From Wolbachia endosymbiont of Encarsia formosa (GTDB taxonomy: Bacteria > Pseudomonadota > Alphaproteobacteria > Rickettsiales > Anaplasmataceae): a stretch of 64,000 bases of DNA. Every line of letters begins with the position of its first letter. Within the stretch, counting starts at the first letter, position 1. The stretch is taken from NCBI RefSeq assembly GCF_039540065.1, contig NZ_CP154278.1, positions 124,001 to 188,000 of the forward strand, read 5' to 3'. The position numbers were made by a program, and so were the translations under genes. This document shows, in pieces, positions 50,219-61,173 of this stretch. The notes beneath the pieces are model-generated. The model saw nothing but the letters and a program-made list of their open reading frames with translations. It was not told the origin of the DNA and searched no databases.

Positions 50219-50338
50219 AATATATTGTATAAAGTTATTAGTATAATATATTTATAAAGTAACGAAGTAAAAAGTAGCTGTTAAAAGTGGTTTAATTTAG
50301 CAAAAAAGCGTAGTATTCTATCACTTTGCTAATTTCTT

Positions 50339-51175
50339 ATGTTTATAAGAATAATCGCTTTTCTTTTGCTATATTCAAGCGCAGTTTTCTGTAGTGATTG
50401 TAACTTTAACTTACCATATCGTGGGCTCAGTTGTGATTTGGATCTATCATATAGAAATTTAAGTAATATAAAGAAATTATTGAATAACAAAAATAAGTTC
50501 GTTGCACTTACGTTTGATGATGGACCGTCTTATAATAGAGCAGGAGATATTATTAATATTCTGGAGAGCAATAAAACAAAAGCGACATTTTTTGTGCTTG
50601 GTGAGCGTATAAATAAAAAAACATCTGAAATAGTAAACAAAATCCATAAAGCAGGTCATGAATTAGGTAATCATTCTTGGTCGCATAGGAAGTTGACATC
50701 ACTTTCAAGTGAGGAGCAATTGCAAGAACTGGAAAAGACAAATGTGGCAATTAAAAATGCAACAGAACAGAATGTAAAATGGTTTCGTCCACCATATGGA
50801 TGTCACAATGATAATTTGATCGAAAATACTAATCGATTAAATATGTGTTCCATACTATGGACAGTTGATTATCTGGACTGGCAAGGCGATAAATCAGATA
50901 TTCTGGTTGAAAGAGTTTTAAGCAATGTACATAATGGAGCGATTATATTGTTCCATGATCACGATAACAAATCAAATACAGTTGAAGCTTTACCTCAGAT
51001 TATTAAAATACTAAAAAAATGGGGTTATGAGCTTGTTACCTTAAGTGATTGGGAAAAGAGGATTTGTGATGTAGTGAAAGCTAGAAATATGCCAATAAAA
51101 GGAGAAAGAGTGCATTCTAAAGGAATTCTATGTGGACAAAAAACAAGGTCTTCAACCGTAGGTCATTCATATTAG
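50339..51175 (+). CDS. Secreted polysaccharide deacetylase
   Basis: The 278-residue protein has a signal peptide (MFIRIIAFLLLYSSAVFC) and a NodB-type metal-dependent deacetylase domain. The catalytic motif TFDDGPSY gives D60 and D61, the metal ligands H112 and H116 are in GNHSWSH, motif 3 is WFRPPYG and the later motif ILFHDHD is intact. Such enzymes remove acetyl groups from N-acetylglucosamine-type glycans, including peptidoglycan. The last 46 bases overlap the PBP2 gene, so the two are coupled. I infer that it works on the glycan part of a residual cell-wall product; the substrate is unproven. Confidence 0.9.
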   Translation: MFIRIIAFLLLYSSAVFCSDCNFNLPYRGLSCDLDLSYRNLSNIKKLLNNKNKFVALTFDDGPSYNRAGDIINILESNKTKATFFVLGERINKKTSEIVNKIHKAGHELGNHSWSHRKLTSLSSEEQLQELEKTNVAIKNATEQNVKWFRPPYGCHNDNLIENTNRLNMCSILWTVDYLDWQGDKSDILVERVLSNVHNGAIILFHDHDNKSNTVEALPQIIKILKKWGYELVTLSDWEKRICDVVKARNMPIKGERVHSKGILCGQKTRSSTVGHSY

Positions 51176-52686
51176 GTGGTATTCAGCTTACTATTTCTGC
51201 TATCTTTAGTTATAGGTTGTACACTTTACAAGTACGAGATAGACAAAAATACGAAGTGCTATCTAATAATAATAGGACAAAAGTTGTTACTATTATGCCT
51301 AAACGAGGCAGGATTTTGGATAGGAATAGCGTTGAACTCGCAGTAAACAAAATTTCGTATATTGTTTTATTTGATGGGCAAAAAACCTTTACTAGGGAAG
51401 TTGATTTGCAGATGTTATCAGAAATTAAACCTGATGCAACAAAATCATCAGATACAAAAATAACTGCTCTTTATAAACGTTATTACCCGTTTGGTTCGAT
51501 ATGTTCTCATATAATCGGATATACAAAAAGACAGCAAGACATAAATGAAGCAGGGGTTAGTGGAATTGAATATACATATGATCATATATTAAAAGGTAAG
51601 ACCGGAAAATCTGAGCAGGAAATAAATTCTAAGAAGCGTATCATGAGAGAGTTATCTAGCATACCGCAACAAGACGGACAAGATATACAGCTGACAATTA
51701 ATATTGGTTTACAGAAGAAAATTGCAGAGATATTTAAAGACCACCAAGGTTCCACAGTGGTAATTGATGTAAATAACGGAGAAATTTTAGCATTATATAA
51801 TTCACCTTCTTACGATAATAATCTTTTCACTAGCAGATTATCAAATGAAACTTGGAAAAATTTAAACAATCCTTCATTACCGCTTGTAAACCGTGCATTA
51901 TCATATCAAATTCCACCTGGTTCAATATTTAAAATAATAGATGCGCTTGCAGGTTTAAAAGATGGAATAATAACACCAGAAGAAAAGTTCTCGTGTAGGG
52001 GCTATATGAAAATAGGTGAACGAAAATTTCGTTGCCTAAAAAGCAAAGTCCATGGATATGTATCTTTAAACGAGGCAATGTCCTTCTCATGCAACACTTA
52101 CTTTTATAATATAGGAAAAAAAATAAACGTAGATTCTCTACTAGAAATGTCTAGCAAATTTGGTATAGGAAGTGGACCATTAATTGGAATGTTTAAGGAA
52201 GAAGCTCCGGGATTGTTGCCTGACATGAATTGGCGTGCACGCAAGCTATATTCAGAGTGGTATTTAGGTGATACCATTAACTTAGTTATAGGACAAGGGT
52301 ATTTACTTACAACGCCATTACAGCTTGCGGTTCTTGCAGCGAGGGTTGCAACAGGAAAGGAGGTAATTCCCCACATTGAGATGAGTAAATCAGGGCAAGA
52401 CTTTCTTGATATTGATGTGAATCATGAGCATCTTAGTGTGGTTCGAAAAGCTATGTTTGACGTGGTGAATTCTAACTATAGAAAAGGACTAGGCAGTATA
52501 CAAATTGCTGGCAAAACCGGTACACCAGAGATAAACTCTAAAGGTGAAAGTCATAAATTGTTTATCGCTTATGGCCCCTACCATGATCCGCGCTATGCAA
52601 TCTCAGTGTTTATAGAACATGGTAAAACTCCACGCCAAGATGTTGCAATTGCTAGTGAGATATTGCAATATATGCTTGAAAAATGA
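51130..52686 (+). CDS. mrdA: Penicillin-binding protein 2
   Basis: PBP2 is the transpeptidase of cell-elongation peptidoglycan synthesis. The 518 residues have a short N-terminal membrane anchor (SFILGGIQLTISAIF), a dimerisation domain beginning PKRGRILDRN and a transpeptidase domain. Catalytic motifs are all present: S265-I-F-K, S320-C-N and K462-T-G. The protein is about 100 residues shorter than the usual PBP2. The ATG at 51130 follows AAAGGA and lies inside the deacetylase gene. An intact penicillin-binding enzyme fits the lipid II metabolism retained by Wolbachia. Confidence 0.93.
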   Translation: MWTKNKVFNRRSFILGGIQLTISAIFSYRLYTLQVRDRQKYEVLSNNNRTKVVTIMPKRGRILDRNSVELAVNKISYIVLFDGQKTFTREVDLQMLSEIKPDATKSSDTKITALYKRYYPFGSICSHIIGYTKRQQDINEAGVSGIEYTYDHILKGKTGKSEQEINSKKRIMRELSSIPQQDGQDIQLTINIGLQKKIAEIFKDHQGSTVVIDVNNGEILALYNSPSYDNNLFTSRLSNETWKNLNNPSLPLVNRALSYQIPPGSIFKIIDALAGLKDGIITPEEKFSCRGYMKIGERKFRCLKSKVHGYVSLNEAMSFSCNTYFYNIGKKINVDSLLEMSSKFGIGSGPLIGMFKEEAPGLLPDMNWRARKLYSEWYLGDTINLVIGQGYLLTTPLQLAVLAARVATGKEVIPHIEMSKSGQDFLDIDVNHEHLSVVRKAMFDVVNSNYRKGLGSIQIAGKTGTPEINSKGESHKLFIAYGPYHDPRYAISVFIEHGKTPRQDVAIASEILQYMLEK

Positions 52687-52785
52687 ACTTATGAAATTGC
52701 CATATATGTTACTTGTAATTTATATATTCAAATCAGAGCTTTGAGGTTAAAAAAAAGAAACGAAAATTGCATAAACCTTTTCAAT

Positions 52786-55242
52786 TTAGTGCTTTAATGT
52801 TTCTGATGAAGGGAAGGTATTATCCTTATTTTCTATGGAGCTAGACACACTAATTTCGTTATTATCATCAATTGAAGTAATAGGGTACATCAAAGCAACT
52901 TTTATAACTTCATCAATATTCTCAGCAAAAATTACATTGATTTCTTCTTTTATATTTGCAGGAATCTCTTGCATATCTTTCTCATTTTCACTTGGTATAA
53001 TCACAGTTTTGATTGATCCTCTTAGCGCAGCAAGCAATTTTTCTCTCAAACCCCCAATAGCCAACACTCTACCACGCAATGTTACTTCACCTGTCATAGC
53101 AACACTTTTGTTAACTGGTATATTTGTCATAAGAGAAACAATAGATGTACACACTGCACTGCCAGCAGAGGGACCATCTTTTGGCACAGCACCCTCAGGT
53201 ACATGCAAATGTATATCATTATTTTTAAATTTTTCGGGTTTTATACCGAAAAATAAACAATTTGATCGCACATAACTATACGCAGCTTTTATAGACTCTT
53301 GCATAACCTCTCCAAGCTTTCCTGTGTATTTTATTTCCCCCTTGCCCGGAATTAGGACTGACTCTATCATTAAAATATCACCACCTGTTTCAGTATAGGC
53401 GAGACCAGTTACTACCCCTACCAAACTCTCATTTTCTGCAATGCCAAAGGTATACTTACGTACCCCTAGGTAATCTTGTAAATTACCAACCTCTACGGAT
53501 ATTTTCTTATTTTTATCAGTTAATATTGCTTTAACTGCTTTTCTCATGAGCTTTGCAAGTTCCCTTTCCATGCTTCGCACGCCGCTCTCACGTGTATATA
53601 AACGTATCAACTCGTATAATGCTTCATTAGTTATTTTCCACTCCTTCTGATGCAAACCATGCTCTTTTTTTAATTTTGGAATAAGGTGATGCGTAGCAAT
53701 ACTGATCTTCTCATCTTCGCTATATCCAGATAATTGTATAATTTCCATCCTATCACGCAAAGGATGTGGCAAATTTAAGCTGTTTGCCGTAGCTACAAAC
53801 ATTACACTTGAAAGATCAAATTCAACTTCCAAGTAATGATCAGTAAAGTGTTTATTGTGCTCAGTATCCAAAACCTCAAGTAATGCAGATGCAGGATCAC
53901 CACGCGAATCAGAACCCATCTTATCTATTTCATCAAGCAGAAAAAGCGGGTTGCATGAATTAGCTTTTTTCATGTGTTGAATGATTTTACCAGGCATTGA
54001 GCCAATATAAGTTTTTCTGTGTCCTCGTATTTCAGACTCATCACGTATACCACCAAGAGATATGCGAACAAAATCTCTTCCTACTGCTTTTGCCATAGAC
54101 TTAGCTAAAGAAGTTTTACCAACACCAGGTGGTCCAACTAAGCAAAGTATAGGACCCTTTATCTCTTTTACTCTCTTTAATACTGCTAAAAATTCTATTA
54201 TTCTATCTTTTACTTTCTCTATGCCATAATGATTTTCATCTAAGATTTTTTTAGCCGCATTTAAGTTAATTTTTGCATCTTTGTACTTTCCCCATGGCAA
54301 ATCAAGCAACCAATGCAAGTAACTAGATATAACTGTTGCTTCAGGAGAAATGGGATTCATTTTCTTATATCTCTTTAAGTCAGTTATGGCTTTCTTTTTT
54401 GCTTCCTCAGAAAGCTTTGTTTCATTTATCTTTTTTTCAAATTCATTGAGTATATTACCTTCATCTCCATTTTCAAACTCACCTAATTCTTTCTGTATAG
54501 CTTTTAATTGCTCATTAAGGTAGTAAACTTTTTGAGTACTTTCAACCTGTGATTTAATTGTCTTATACAAGCGGTTTTGTGCACTCAAAATACTTATTTC
54601 TCTCTCAATAAGAGCAAAAACTTTTTTTAAACGCTCTTTTGGGTTATAAACTTCAAGTATGTTTTGCTTATCTGATACCTTTATATTTAAGTGCGAAGCT
54701 ATCATACCTACAATTTGATTAACCTCTTTAACTTGATCAATGGGGTCAATAATAATCTCGGGTCGACTTTTCTTGCTTAGTTTACACCAATTGTCGAATG
54801 CATCTATAACAGAACGCCTTAAAGCTTCTAAATCAATATTATCTTCATTTTCTCCATACTCATAATGACCATCTAACTCTACTCTGGCCTGTAACAAAGT
54901 GTGAGAGCTAATATATTCTATAACTCTTCCCCTTCTTACCCCATGAATCATGACTTTCACTGCATTGTCAGGCAGTTTTATTAATGGTTGTATAATGTTT
55001 GCTAACACGCCTACTTCATAAAGATTCTCTGGCTCTGGATTATCAATAGAACCATCTTTTTGTGCTATGAGAAAAATCTCGTTTTGGTGACTACTGCTAC
55101 TTATTGCATACTCTAGTGCATGAACAGATTTTTCTCTACCTACGAATAAAGGCAACATTATATTTGGAAAAATTACTACATCTCTTAGAGGTAATACTGG
55201 TAATACAGTAGAATTAAAGTTTACAGCACGTCCAATACTCAT
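52786..55242 (-). CDS. lon: ATP-dependent protease Lon
   Basis: Lon degrades misfolded and regulatory proteins. The 818 residues match the family. The N-terminal substrate domain (LPVLPLRDVVIFP), AAA+ module with Walker A GPPGVGKTSLAK near 365, and the protease domain with the catalytic Ser in KDGPSAGSAV near 690 and Lys in GGLREKLLAAL are all intact. It lies 15 bases after clpX in the tig-clpP-clpX-lon unit. Confidence 0.97.
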   Translation of the reverse strand: MSIGRAVNFNSTVLPVLPLRDVVIFPNIMLPLFVGREKSVHALEYAISSSSHQNEIFLIAQKDGSIDNPEPENLYEVGVLANIIQPLIKLPDNAVKVMIHGVRRGRVIEYISSHTLLQARVELDGHYEYGENEDNIDLEALRRSVIDAFDNWCKLSKKSRPEIIIDPIDQVKEVNQIVGMIASHLNIKVSDKQNILEVYNPKERLKKVFALIEREISILSAQNRLYKTIKSQVESTQKVYYLNEQLKAIQKELGEFENGDEGNILNEFEKKINETKLSEEAKKKAITDLKRYKKMNPISPEATVISSYLHWLLDLPWGKYKDAKINLNAAKKILDENHYGIEKVKDRIIEFLAVLKRVKEIKGPILCLVGPPGVGKTSLAKSMAKAVGRDFVRISLGGIRDESEIRGHRKTYIGSMPGKIIQHMKKANSCNPLFLLDEIDKMGSDSRGDPASALLEVLDTEHNKHFTDHYLEVEFDLSSVMFVATANSLNLPHPLRDRMEIIQLSGYSEDEKISIATHHLIPKLKKEHGLHQKEWKITNEALYELIRLYTRESGVRSMERELAKLMRKAVKAILTDKNKKISVEVGNLQDYLGVRKYTFGIAENESLVGVVTGLAYTETGGDILMIESVLIPGKGEIKYTGKLGEVMQESIKAAYSYVRSNCLFFGIKPEKFKNNDIHLHVPEGAVPKDGPSAGSAVCTSIVSLMTNIPVNKSVAMTGEVTLRGRVLAIGGLREKLLAALRGSIKTVIIPSENEKDMQEIPANIKEEINVIFAENIDEVIKVALMYPITSIDDNNEISVSSSIENKDNTFPSSETLKH

Positions 55243-55257
55243 AATATATGCCTCAAA

Positions 55258-56535
55258 TTAATCATTAACCGTTATAACACTACCCTTATTATTATGATTA
55301 ATCGTCGCTTTGCCTAATTCTACCATTTTCTTAGTAACCGTTATAGTGCTACCTTCAAAACCTCCGTTGCCGGATATATACATAACATCAAGTAAAAGTG
55401 ACTCTAAGATAGCACGTAACATCCTTGCACCTGTTTTATAGCTTATAGCTTTTTTAGCAATAGCTGATATTGCTTCATCTGAAAACTCAAGGTTTACTTT
55501 ACTAAATGCAAGCAATGCTTTATATTGTTTTACTAGCGCATTTCTTGGATCTGTCAACACATGTATTAAATCCTCGTGATCCAGCTCATCTAGAACAGCA
55601 GTTATTGGAACCCGTCCTACAAATTCGGGTATCAAACCGAATTTGATTAAGTCCTCAGGTTGAGCATCGCGTAAAGCATTTTTTTTCTTTTGTGCTTTAG
55701 ACTGACTTATATCTGCTCCAAAGCCAACTGATGTTCCCTTTTTTCTTGCCTCAATAATTTTATTTAGGCCTTCAAAAGCTCCTCCACAAATAAATAGTAT
55801 GTTACTAGTGTCTACTTGTATAAACTCTTGTTGCGGGTGTTTTCGCCCTCCTTGTGGAGGAACACAAGCAACCGTACCTTCCATGATTTTTAGTAGAGCT
55901 TGTTGGACCCCTTCACCTGAAACATCACGGGTTATTGAAGCGCTTTCAGACTTTCTTGTGATCTTGTCTATTTCATCGATAAACACTATACCATGCTGTG
56001 CCTTTGCAACATCATAATTTGCAGCTTGTAATAGACGTGACAACACGCTTTCTACATCATCACCTACATAACCTGCCTCAGTCAAAGTTGTTGCATCGGC
56101 CATAGCAAATGGCACATCTGAAACTTTAGCAAGTGTTTTTGCTAGCAAAGTCTTACCAGAACCAGTAGGGCCAATAAGCATTATATTTGACTTCTCAATT
56201 TCAATATCACTTATAGAATGAAGTTGCACCATGGATTGACAATGGTTATACATAGCCACAGATAAAACGTGTTGCGCATGTTCCTGACCTACAACATGCT
56301 TACTAAGAAAATTTTTTATATCTTCAGGTTTCTTTAGTAATAGCTTCATATCAGATATATGATCTGAATTAAAAGCTCTCTCTTTCTTTTGACTTATTGC
56401 TTTATGGGATAACTCTATGCATTCATTACAAATGAACACCTTTAAACCATCTGAAGAGTTAGTAATCAATTTATCTACTTCGTTTTGTGCCTTGTTACAA
56501 AAAGAACAGTAGTGTAAATCATTATTGTTATCCAT
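55258..56535 (-). CDS. clpX: ClpX ATPase subunit
   Basis: ClpX unfolds substrates and feeds them to ClpP. The 425 residues have the four-Cys zinc finger (CSFCNKAQ and CNEC), Walker [13 protein letters not shown] near 122, Walker B VFIDEIDK and a C-terminal sensor region. The start codon shares one base with the clpP stop. CtrA, a ClpXP substrate in Caulobacter, is encoded at 40517. Confidence 0.97.
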   Translation of the reverse strand: MDNNNDLHYCSFCNKAQNEVDKLITNSSDGLKVFICNECIELSHKAISQKKERAFNSDHISDMKLLLKKPEDIKNFLSKHVVGQEHAQHVLSVAMYNHCQSMVQLHSISDIEIEKSNIMLIGPTGSGKTLLAKTLAKVSDVPFAMADATTLTEAGYVGDDVESVLSRLLQAANYDVAKAQHGIVFIDEIDKITRKSESASITRDVSGEGVQQALLKIMEGTVACVPPQGGRKHPQQEFIQVDTSNILFICGGAFEGLNKIIEARKKGTSVGFGADISQSKAQKKKNALRDAQPEDLIKFGLIPEFVGRVPITAVLDELDHEDLIHVLTDPRNALVKQYKALLAFSKVNLEFSDEAISAIAKKAISYKTGARMLRAILESLLLDVMYISGNGGFEGSTITVTKKMVELGKATINHNNKGSVITVND

Positions 56536-57176
56536 TAAACTACCTTTTGTTTAACTTTAATATTTTCAATCTTCATATCTTTACGCTCAGCTATTACTCT
56601 GTCAATTAAGCCAATTTTCATTGCTTCTTCAGGATCCATGAATTTATCTCTTTCCATCATTCCTTCAATTTTCTTTAGTGAATTTCCAGTATGTTTTTCA
56701 TAAATTTGATTTAGTTTTTTCTTAACTCGCAAAATTTCATTAGCATGTATCTCTATGTCAGTTGCTTGACCTTGATAACCACCAGATGGCTGATGTATCA
56801 TAATTCTTGAATGAGGTAGCGAGTAACGCTTACCCTCCGCACCAGCTGTAAGCAACAAAGAACCCATAGATGCAGCTTGACCTATACACAAAGTTGAAAC
56901 GTCTGGATTTATATACTGCATTGTATCGTAGATCGACAAACCAGCAGTTACAACACCACCTGGTGAGTTAATATACATACAAATGTCTTTATCGGGATTT
57001 TCCGATTCTAAAAATAAAAGCTGTGCTACTATTACGCTGGCCATGTTGTCTTCAATAGGGCCAGTTACGAAAATTATTCTTTCTTTTACTAGCCTTGAAT
57101 ATATGTCATAAGCCCGCTCACCGCGACTAGTTTGTTCAACTACAATTGGTATAAGAGTCATACCTTTTCCTATCAA
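56535..57176 (-). CDS. clpP: ClpP protease subunit
   Basis: ClpP is the serine protease barrel of ClpXP. Catalytic S103 is in [10 protein letters not shown] and H128 in [10 protein letters not shown]. With the first ATG the protein has 213 residues; the ATG at residue 6 (57161) is as likely. The first codons overlap the tig stop by four bases, and the end overlaps clpX by one. Confidence 0.97.
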   Translation of the reverse strand: MIGKGMTLIPIVVEQTSRGERAYDIYSRLVKERIIFVTGPIEDNMASVIVAQLLFLESENPDKDICMYINSPGGVVTAGLSIYDTMQYINPDVSTLCIGQAASMGSLLLTAGAEGKRYSLPHSRIMIHQPSGGYQGQATDIEIHANEILRVKKKLNQIYEKHTGNSLKKIEGMMERDKFMDPEEAMKIGLIDRVIAERKDMKIENIKVKQKVV

Positions 57177-58516
57177 ATATTATCAAATAATTCCTTTAAT
57201 TCTTTCACAGAAACAATCTGTTCTTCTTTACTAACTTTTTCTATCATATAATCTGTCACTTTATACTCAAGCGCTTGCCCTCTAACTAATTCCTGAAATT
57301 GTCCATCTGATTTAAAATGTTTAAATACTATGTCAAATGATACATCTTTACTGACATATTGATTTACAATAACGTTCATAATATCATTTTGAGTTAATGA
57401 TATTTCATATTCTTTACTGAACTCCATAAATAGCATTGCAAGCTTTACACGTCTTTCAGCTTCTTTAAAAGAATCACCTTTAGCATTCAACTCTCTTTCC
57501 ACTCTCTGCTGTTCCTGTTTTACTACTTCTATAGGCAAATCAAAACTATAACTAACATCCAAACAATCAAATAGCTCTTTCTTAATTAAGAGATCTCCCA
57601 TTTTTTTACACTGATTATCAATTACTTCTTTTACATGATTTATTAGCGAAGAATGATCTTCAAAACCAATTCCCCTAGCTATTTCATTATCACTTTGCAA
57701 ATCTTTGGCAATCTGAATATCATTGACTCGAACAGAAAAAGCAGCCTCCTGCCCCGCAAGGGAAATTACCTGGTAATCTTCAGAAAATCTCAACTTAAAG
57801 CTTTTTGTTTCCCCTTTTTTCATGCCAATTAATTGATCTTCAAAACCATTTATAAATGTTCCAGATCCTAAATTAACAGTAAAGTTTTTGCCACTTCCAC
57901 CTTGAAAGAGCTTATTTCTAATTCGCCCTTCAAAGTCAATTATCAGTTTATCCTCGTTTTTTGCTTGATAAGAAACATCATCAACAGAGACAAAGTTAGG
58001 AAATTTTGTTTTTATAGAATCAATAAATTCTTTTATGTCTCCCTCTTTGATTTTTGCCTTAACTTTCTTCAAATTTATTTTATCAAGATCTATCACTGGC
58101 ACTTTTGGCATCGATTCAAAAGATAATTTGTACAGAAAGTCGCCTTTTTCATCCTTTTTATCCAGGTTTGGTAATGACATAATATCAACCTTAGGATGGA
58201 TGTGAGACTTAACTTCGATTTTTTTCATTAAATCACTTGAGCAATAGTCAATCGTATCGTTTATCACATATTCCAAAGCTTCGTTTTTATAATTTGTAAC
58301 AACAAGATCGTAAGGCATCTTTCCTGATCTAAATCCAGGCAATTTTGCATTCTTCGCTATTTCTTGTAATCTAGAGTTTATCTTTTGTTGTATATAATCA
58401 CTACTAACTGTGATTTCATACTCATACTTTAGTTTATCTACACTAAGTTCCTTATAGGTATATATATTACTTAATGTATCTGTTTCGACTGCATTTTGAG
58501 GTATATTACTAGACAT
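57173..58516 (-). CDS. tig: Trigger factor
   Basis: Trigger factor is the ribosome-bound chaperone and peptidyl-prolyl isomerase. The 447 residues include the ribosome-docking loop ([13 protein letters not shown] at about 61-73), a central FKBP-like domain (around 170-260, [18 protein letters not shown]) and a helical C-terminal chaperone domain. It heads the tig-clpP-clpX-lon quality-control unit, the standard order in alphaproteobacteria. Confidence 0.95.
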   Translation of the reverse strand: MSSNIPQNAVETDTLSNIYTYKELSVDKLKYEYEITVSSDYIQQKINSRLQEIAKNAKLPGFRSGKMPYDLVVTNYKNEALEYVINDTIDYCSSDLMKKIEVKSHIHPKVDIMSLPNLDKKDEKGDFLYKLSFESMPKVPVIDLDKINLKKVKAKIKEGDIKEFIDSIKTKFPNFVSVDDVSYQAKNEDKLIIDFEGRIRNKLFQGGSGKNFTVNLGSGTFINGFEDQLIGMKKGETKSFKLRFSEDYQVISLAGQEAAFSVRVNDIQIAKDLQSDNEIARGIGFEDHSSLINHVKEVIDNQCKKMGDLLIKKELFDCLDVSYSFDLPIEVVKQEQQRVERELNAKGDSFKEAERRVKLAMLFMEFSKEYEISLTQNDIMNVIVNQYVSKDVSFDIVFKHFKSDGQFQELVRGQALEYKVTDYMIEKVSKEEQIVSVKELKELFDNI

Positions 58517-58593
58517 TACAACCTGTTATCAATATTTTATTTATGTTTTAATAAAGCCACTTTACCAGAATTTAAGTTAAATACAATCCTTAA

Positions 58594-58606
58594 GAACAGG
58601 TTCTTA
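58594..58606. repeat. Short sequence shared with an IS5 remnant end
   Basis: GAACAGGTTCTTA is identical to the outer end of the IS5 remnant at 60293-60305. Here it is part of the near-palindrome AAGAACAGGTTCTT upstream of tig. It could be a footprint of an excised element or a promoter palindrome. Confidence 0.35.
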
Positions 58607-58672
58607 TACAAACAAAAGTGTACTTAGTGAGTATAAATTTTCTCTTAAAACCTGAGTTACATGACTTTAAGT

Positions 58673-58753
58673 GCGGATAGAGGGACTTGAACCCCCACGA
58701 GCAAGCTCACCAGGACCTAAACCTGGCACGTCTACCAATTTCGCCATATCCGC
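58673..58753 (-). tRNA. tRNA-Leu (TAG)
   Basis: The minus strand folds as a long-variable-arm tRNA. The acceptor GCGGATA pairs with TATCCGC. The anticodon stem CCAGG/CCTGG encloses TTTAGGT, giving anticodon TAG for leucine. The variable arm GAGCTTGCTC forms a hairpin, and the T arm has GTTCAAGTC. CCA is not encoded. Confidence 0.95.
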
Positions 58754-59009
58754 AAGAGCCCTTCATTAACTTATAGATAACCACTTCTGTCATCTTATAC
58801 AATTTAAAGATTAGATCTTAGTACCACAGACTGAACTTATAATACTGGTTAACTCCACTATGAATCTAATCCTGAATTACTTTAACTAAAACTATTAAGA
58901 TAAGTACTGTCTTAGAAATATTCAAGGCTTATTCAATTTATAGTATTTACACAATAAAAAAAGCTTATTAATATTCTTTAATTAAGGCTCTAAACTCTGG
59001 AAATTAATA

Positions 59010-59609
59010 ATGAGATTAATAGAAAGCTTCTTACTCGCAATTTTTCTGATTACACAGAGTGGCTGTACGGCTCTTGTAAGTGGTATAGTGGTAACAGCAA
59101 CTGCAGCGGCTACATCAATAACAATGCAAGATAAATCCTTGGGAAACATTATTGATGATACAACTATAGTAATAAGAATCAATAAGGTACTCTTAAAACA
59201 CGGACTGTTCTCATCTATAAAAGTTAAAGTGAGTGAAGGAAGAGTATTACTCATTGGAAATGTTGATAATCATGAAAAGCAACTCACAGCAGAGAAAATA
59301 GCTTGGCAGCAAAAAGAGATTAAAGAAGTGATAAATGAAATAAGAGTCACACCAATTAAAATGGCTTCTATGCTAGATGTTACTGTAGATGGTATGATAA
59401 CAGCAGAGATAAGCACAAGGCTTTTGGGAAAAAGAAATATTAAATCAATTAATTATAGTGTTAATACAGTTGATAGAGTCGTTTATTTGATGGGCATAGC
59501 TCAAAATAAGGCAGAATTAAAAGCTGTAATAGCAATTGCAAGAAAAGTAAAAGGAGTAAAGCAAGTTGTAAGTTATGTGAGATATAGACATAGCAAATTG
59601 CGCCATTAA
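59010..59609 (+). CDS. BON-domain lipoprotein
   Basis: The 199-residue protein opens with a lipoprotein signal (LLAIFLITQSGC), the lipidated Cys being at 19. Two BON domains follow at about 45-115 and 120-195 (VKVSEGRVLLIGNVDNHEKQ and YSVNTVDRVVYLMGIAQNKA). BON domains bind phospholipids or other envelope parts, and this layout is that of the outer-membrane DolP/YraP lipoprotein of envelope integrity. The assignment to that family is by architecture. Confidence 0.9.
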   Translation: MRLIESFLLAIFLITQSGCTALVSGIVVTATAAATSITMQDKSLGNIIDDTTIVIRINKVLLKHGLFSSIKVKVSEGRVLLIGNVDNHEKQLTAEKIAWQQKEIKEVINEIRVTPIKMASMLDVTVDGMITAEISTRLLGKRNIKSINYSVNTVDRVVYLMGIAQNKAELKAVIAIARKVKGVKQVVSYVRYRHSKLRH

Positions 59610-59775
59610 TGAAAATTTACTTGAGTGTTAGTATCATTTAGCTAAGCCATAAAGCTACTTTACAAATTTCGTCAGTTCACTCTTATGGTATGTATAACAA
59701 TGCTACAAAAAATAATATCATAGAATTCAATAGAATAATTTCTAGAAAATCTCTACATACTAAAAAAGTAAAATG

Positions 59776-60305
59776 CTATTTAAATAAGCTTAAGAATAAA
59801 TAGCAAACATCTATATCTTGTGCGATATGGCGTTTTATTCCTGAGATTTTTTTACCAGCGTCATAGCTTTTTTCTTCATCATTGTCTGCGTTCTTTACAC
59901 TCTGAGCGTCAACTATGCAAAAGCTGGTTTTTTCTTTCCAAACATTGTTTTGTCGGACCACACTAACTATTTTTTTTAACATGCACTCCAAAATACTTTT
60001 TTTTATTTCCTTTTACTTTTTCACTCCATTTTTGAAATAATCATAACAATTGCGCCGTTTTGGGAAACTCTTTTGGTAGCATCCTACACTGATAAACCCT
60101 TTTTAGGGCGTACAACACTCCGCAAAATATATCATACAAATCAAGTTTTTTTTGGTTTTGTTTTTTCCACAAGACTCCAGATCTGGTGAAATAATCTCAA
60201 ACTTCTCTCGACTTATGTCACTTGGGTATACACTCCTCATATATCCTAATTTATACACTCTATTTCTTACTTTATGCCTTTCTTGAGATTATGAACAGGT
60301 TCTTA
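59776..60305 (-). pseudogene. IS5-type transposase remnant
   Basis: Read from 60305 on the minus strand, pieces of an IS5-family transposase appear in shifting frames. The start is MRSVYPSDISREKFEIISPD, followed by a lost frame (ATKRVSQNGAIVMIISKME) and then FCIVDAQSVKNAD with GKKISGIKRHIA, which contains the first catalytic Asp region. Similarity ends near 59809 and the 3' half is missing. The left terminus, CTAAGAACCTGTTCATAATC, is retained. The element is dead. Confidence 0.7.
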
Positions 60306-60321
60306 GAAAGCTAGCGTTCTA

Positions 60322-61173
60322 CTAGTCATGTTCTTTATCTTGCTTTACAACAATGCATCTTTTCATTCCAGCCAAGTCGTATACGTATTCCTGAAAAGCC
60401 AGTCCATATAAGGGTATTATTTTGTCAATATTGCTTTGATCTTCGCCTATTTCCAGTATCGCAAACCCATCTTTTTTAAGGCACTTTTTCAATATTGGAA
60501 AAATACTCAGGTAACAGCTCAATCCATCGATACCACCATCAAGAGCAATTCTTGGCTCTTTTTGCACTTCAGCTTGCAGATTTTTTAACTTACTTCTTTT
60601 AATATATGGAGGATTGCTTATTATGAGATCAAATAAATCTCTACATTCTGTCCACGAATTTGGAAATATTTTAGCTCTGTTGAGAAGATTATGTTTCTTT
60701 GTGTTCTGGCAGGTAATTTTGTACGCTTCCAGACTTTTTTCAAAACCAACTCCAATAGCATATTCATACTCACTAAGTATGGAGATCAACAAACAGCCTG
60801 TGCCTGTGCCAAAATCTGCAATTTTTATTTTTTGCTTCTTATTTTGGTAATATTTTAACACTGTTGAAATTACTGTCTCACTATCTGGTCTTGGATCTAG
60901 AACATGTTGGTTAACTATAAAATTTTTACTCCAGAATTCACGATTACCTATTATTTGCGATATTGGATATCTTTCTGCTCTTTTTTTTGTTAATTTCCAG
61001 AATAGAAGCTCTTTGTTTCTTGGTACCTGATTGGTGTGATTCATGATTGTAAATGATCTTTCTACTCCAAGTACGTATTGCATGATGATTTCACAATCCA
61101 AATGTGGTGATTCAATTCTATGTGATGATAGTAGCTTTGACCCTTCTTTAATTAAAGCGCTGATTGTTTTCAT
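60322..61173 (-). CDS. prmC: Release-factor glutamine methyltransferase
   Basis: PrmC methylates the Gln of the GGQ motif in RF1 and RF2. The 283 residues have the SAM motif ADFGTGTGCLLISIL at about 119-133 and the catalytic NPPY in ISNPPYIKRSKL. The N-terminal helical domain binds the release factor. It ends just beyond the IS5 remnant and is divergent from the str operon. Confidence 0.95.
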   Translation of the reverse strand: MKTISALIKEGSKLLSSHRIESPHLDCEIIMQYVLGVERSFTIMNHTNQVPRNKELLFWKLTKKRAERYPISQIIGNREFWSKNFIVNQHVLDPRPDSETVISTVLKYYQNKKQKIKIADFGTGTGCLLISILSEYEYAIGVGFEKSLEAYKITCQNTKKHNLLNRAKIFPNSWTECRDLFDLIISNPPYIKRSKLKNLQAEVQKEPRIALDGGIDGLSCYLSIFPILKKCLKKDGFAILEIGEDQSNIDKIIPLYGLAFQEYVYDLAGMKRCIVVKQDKEHD

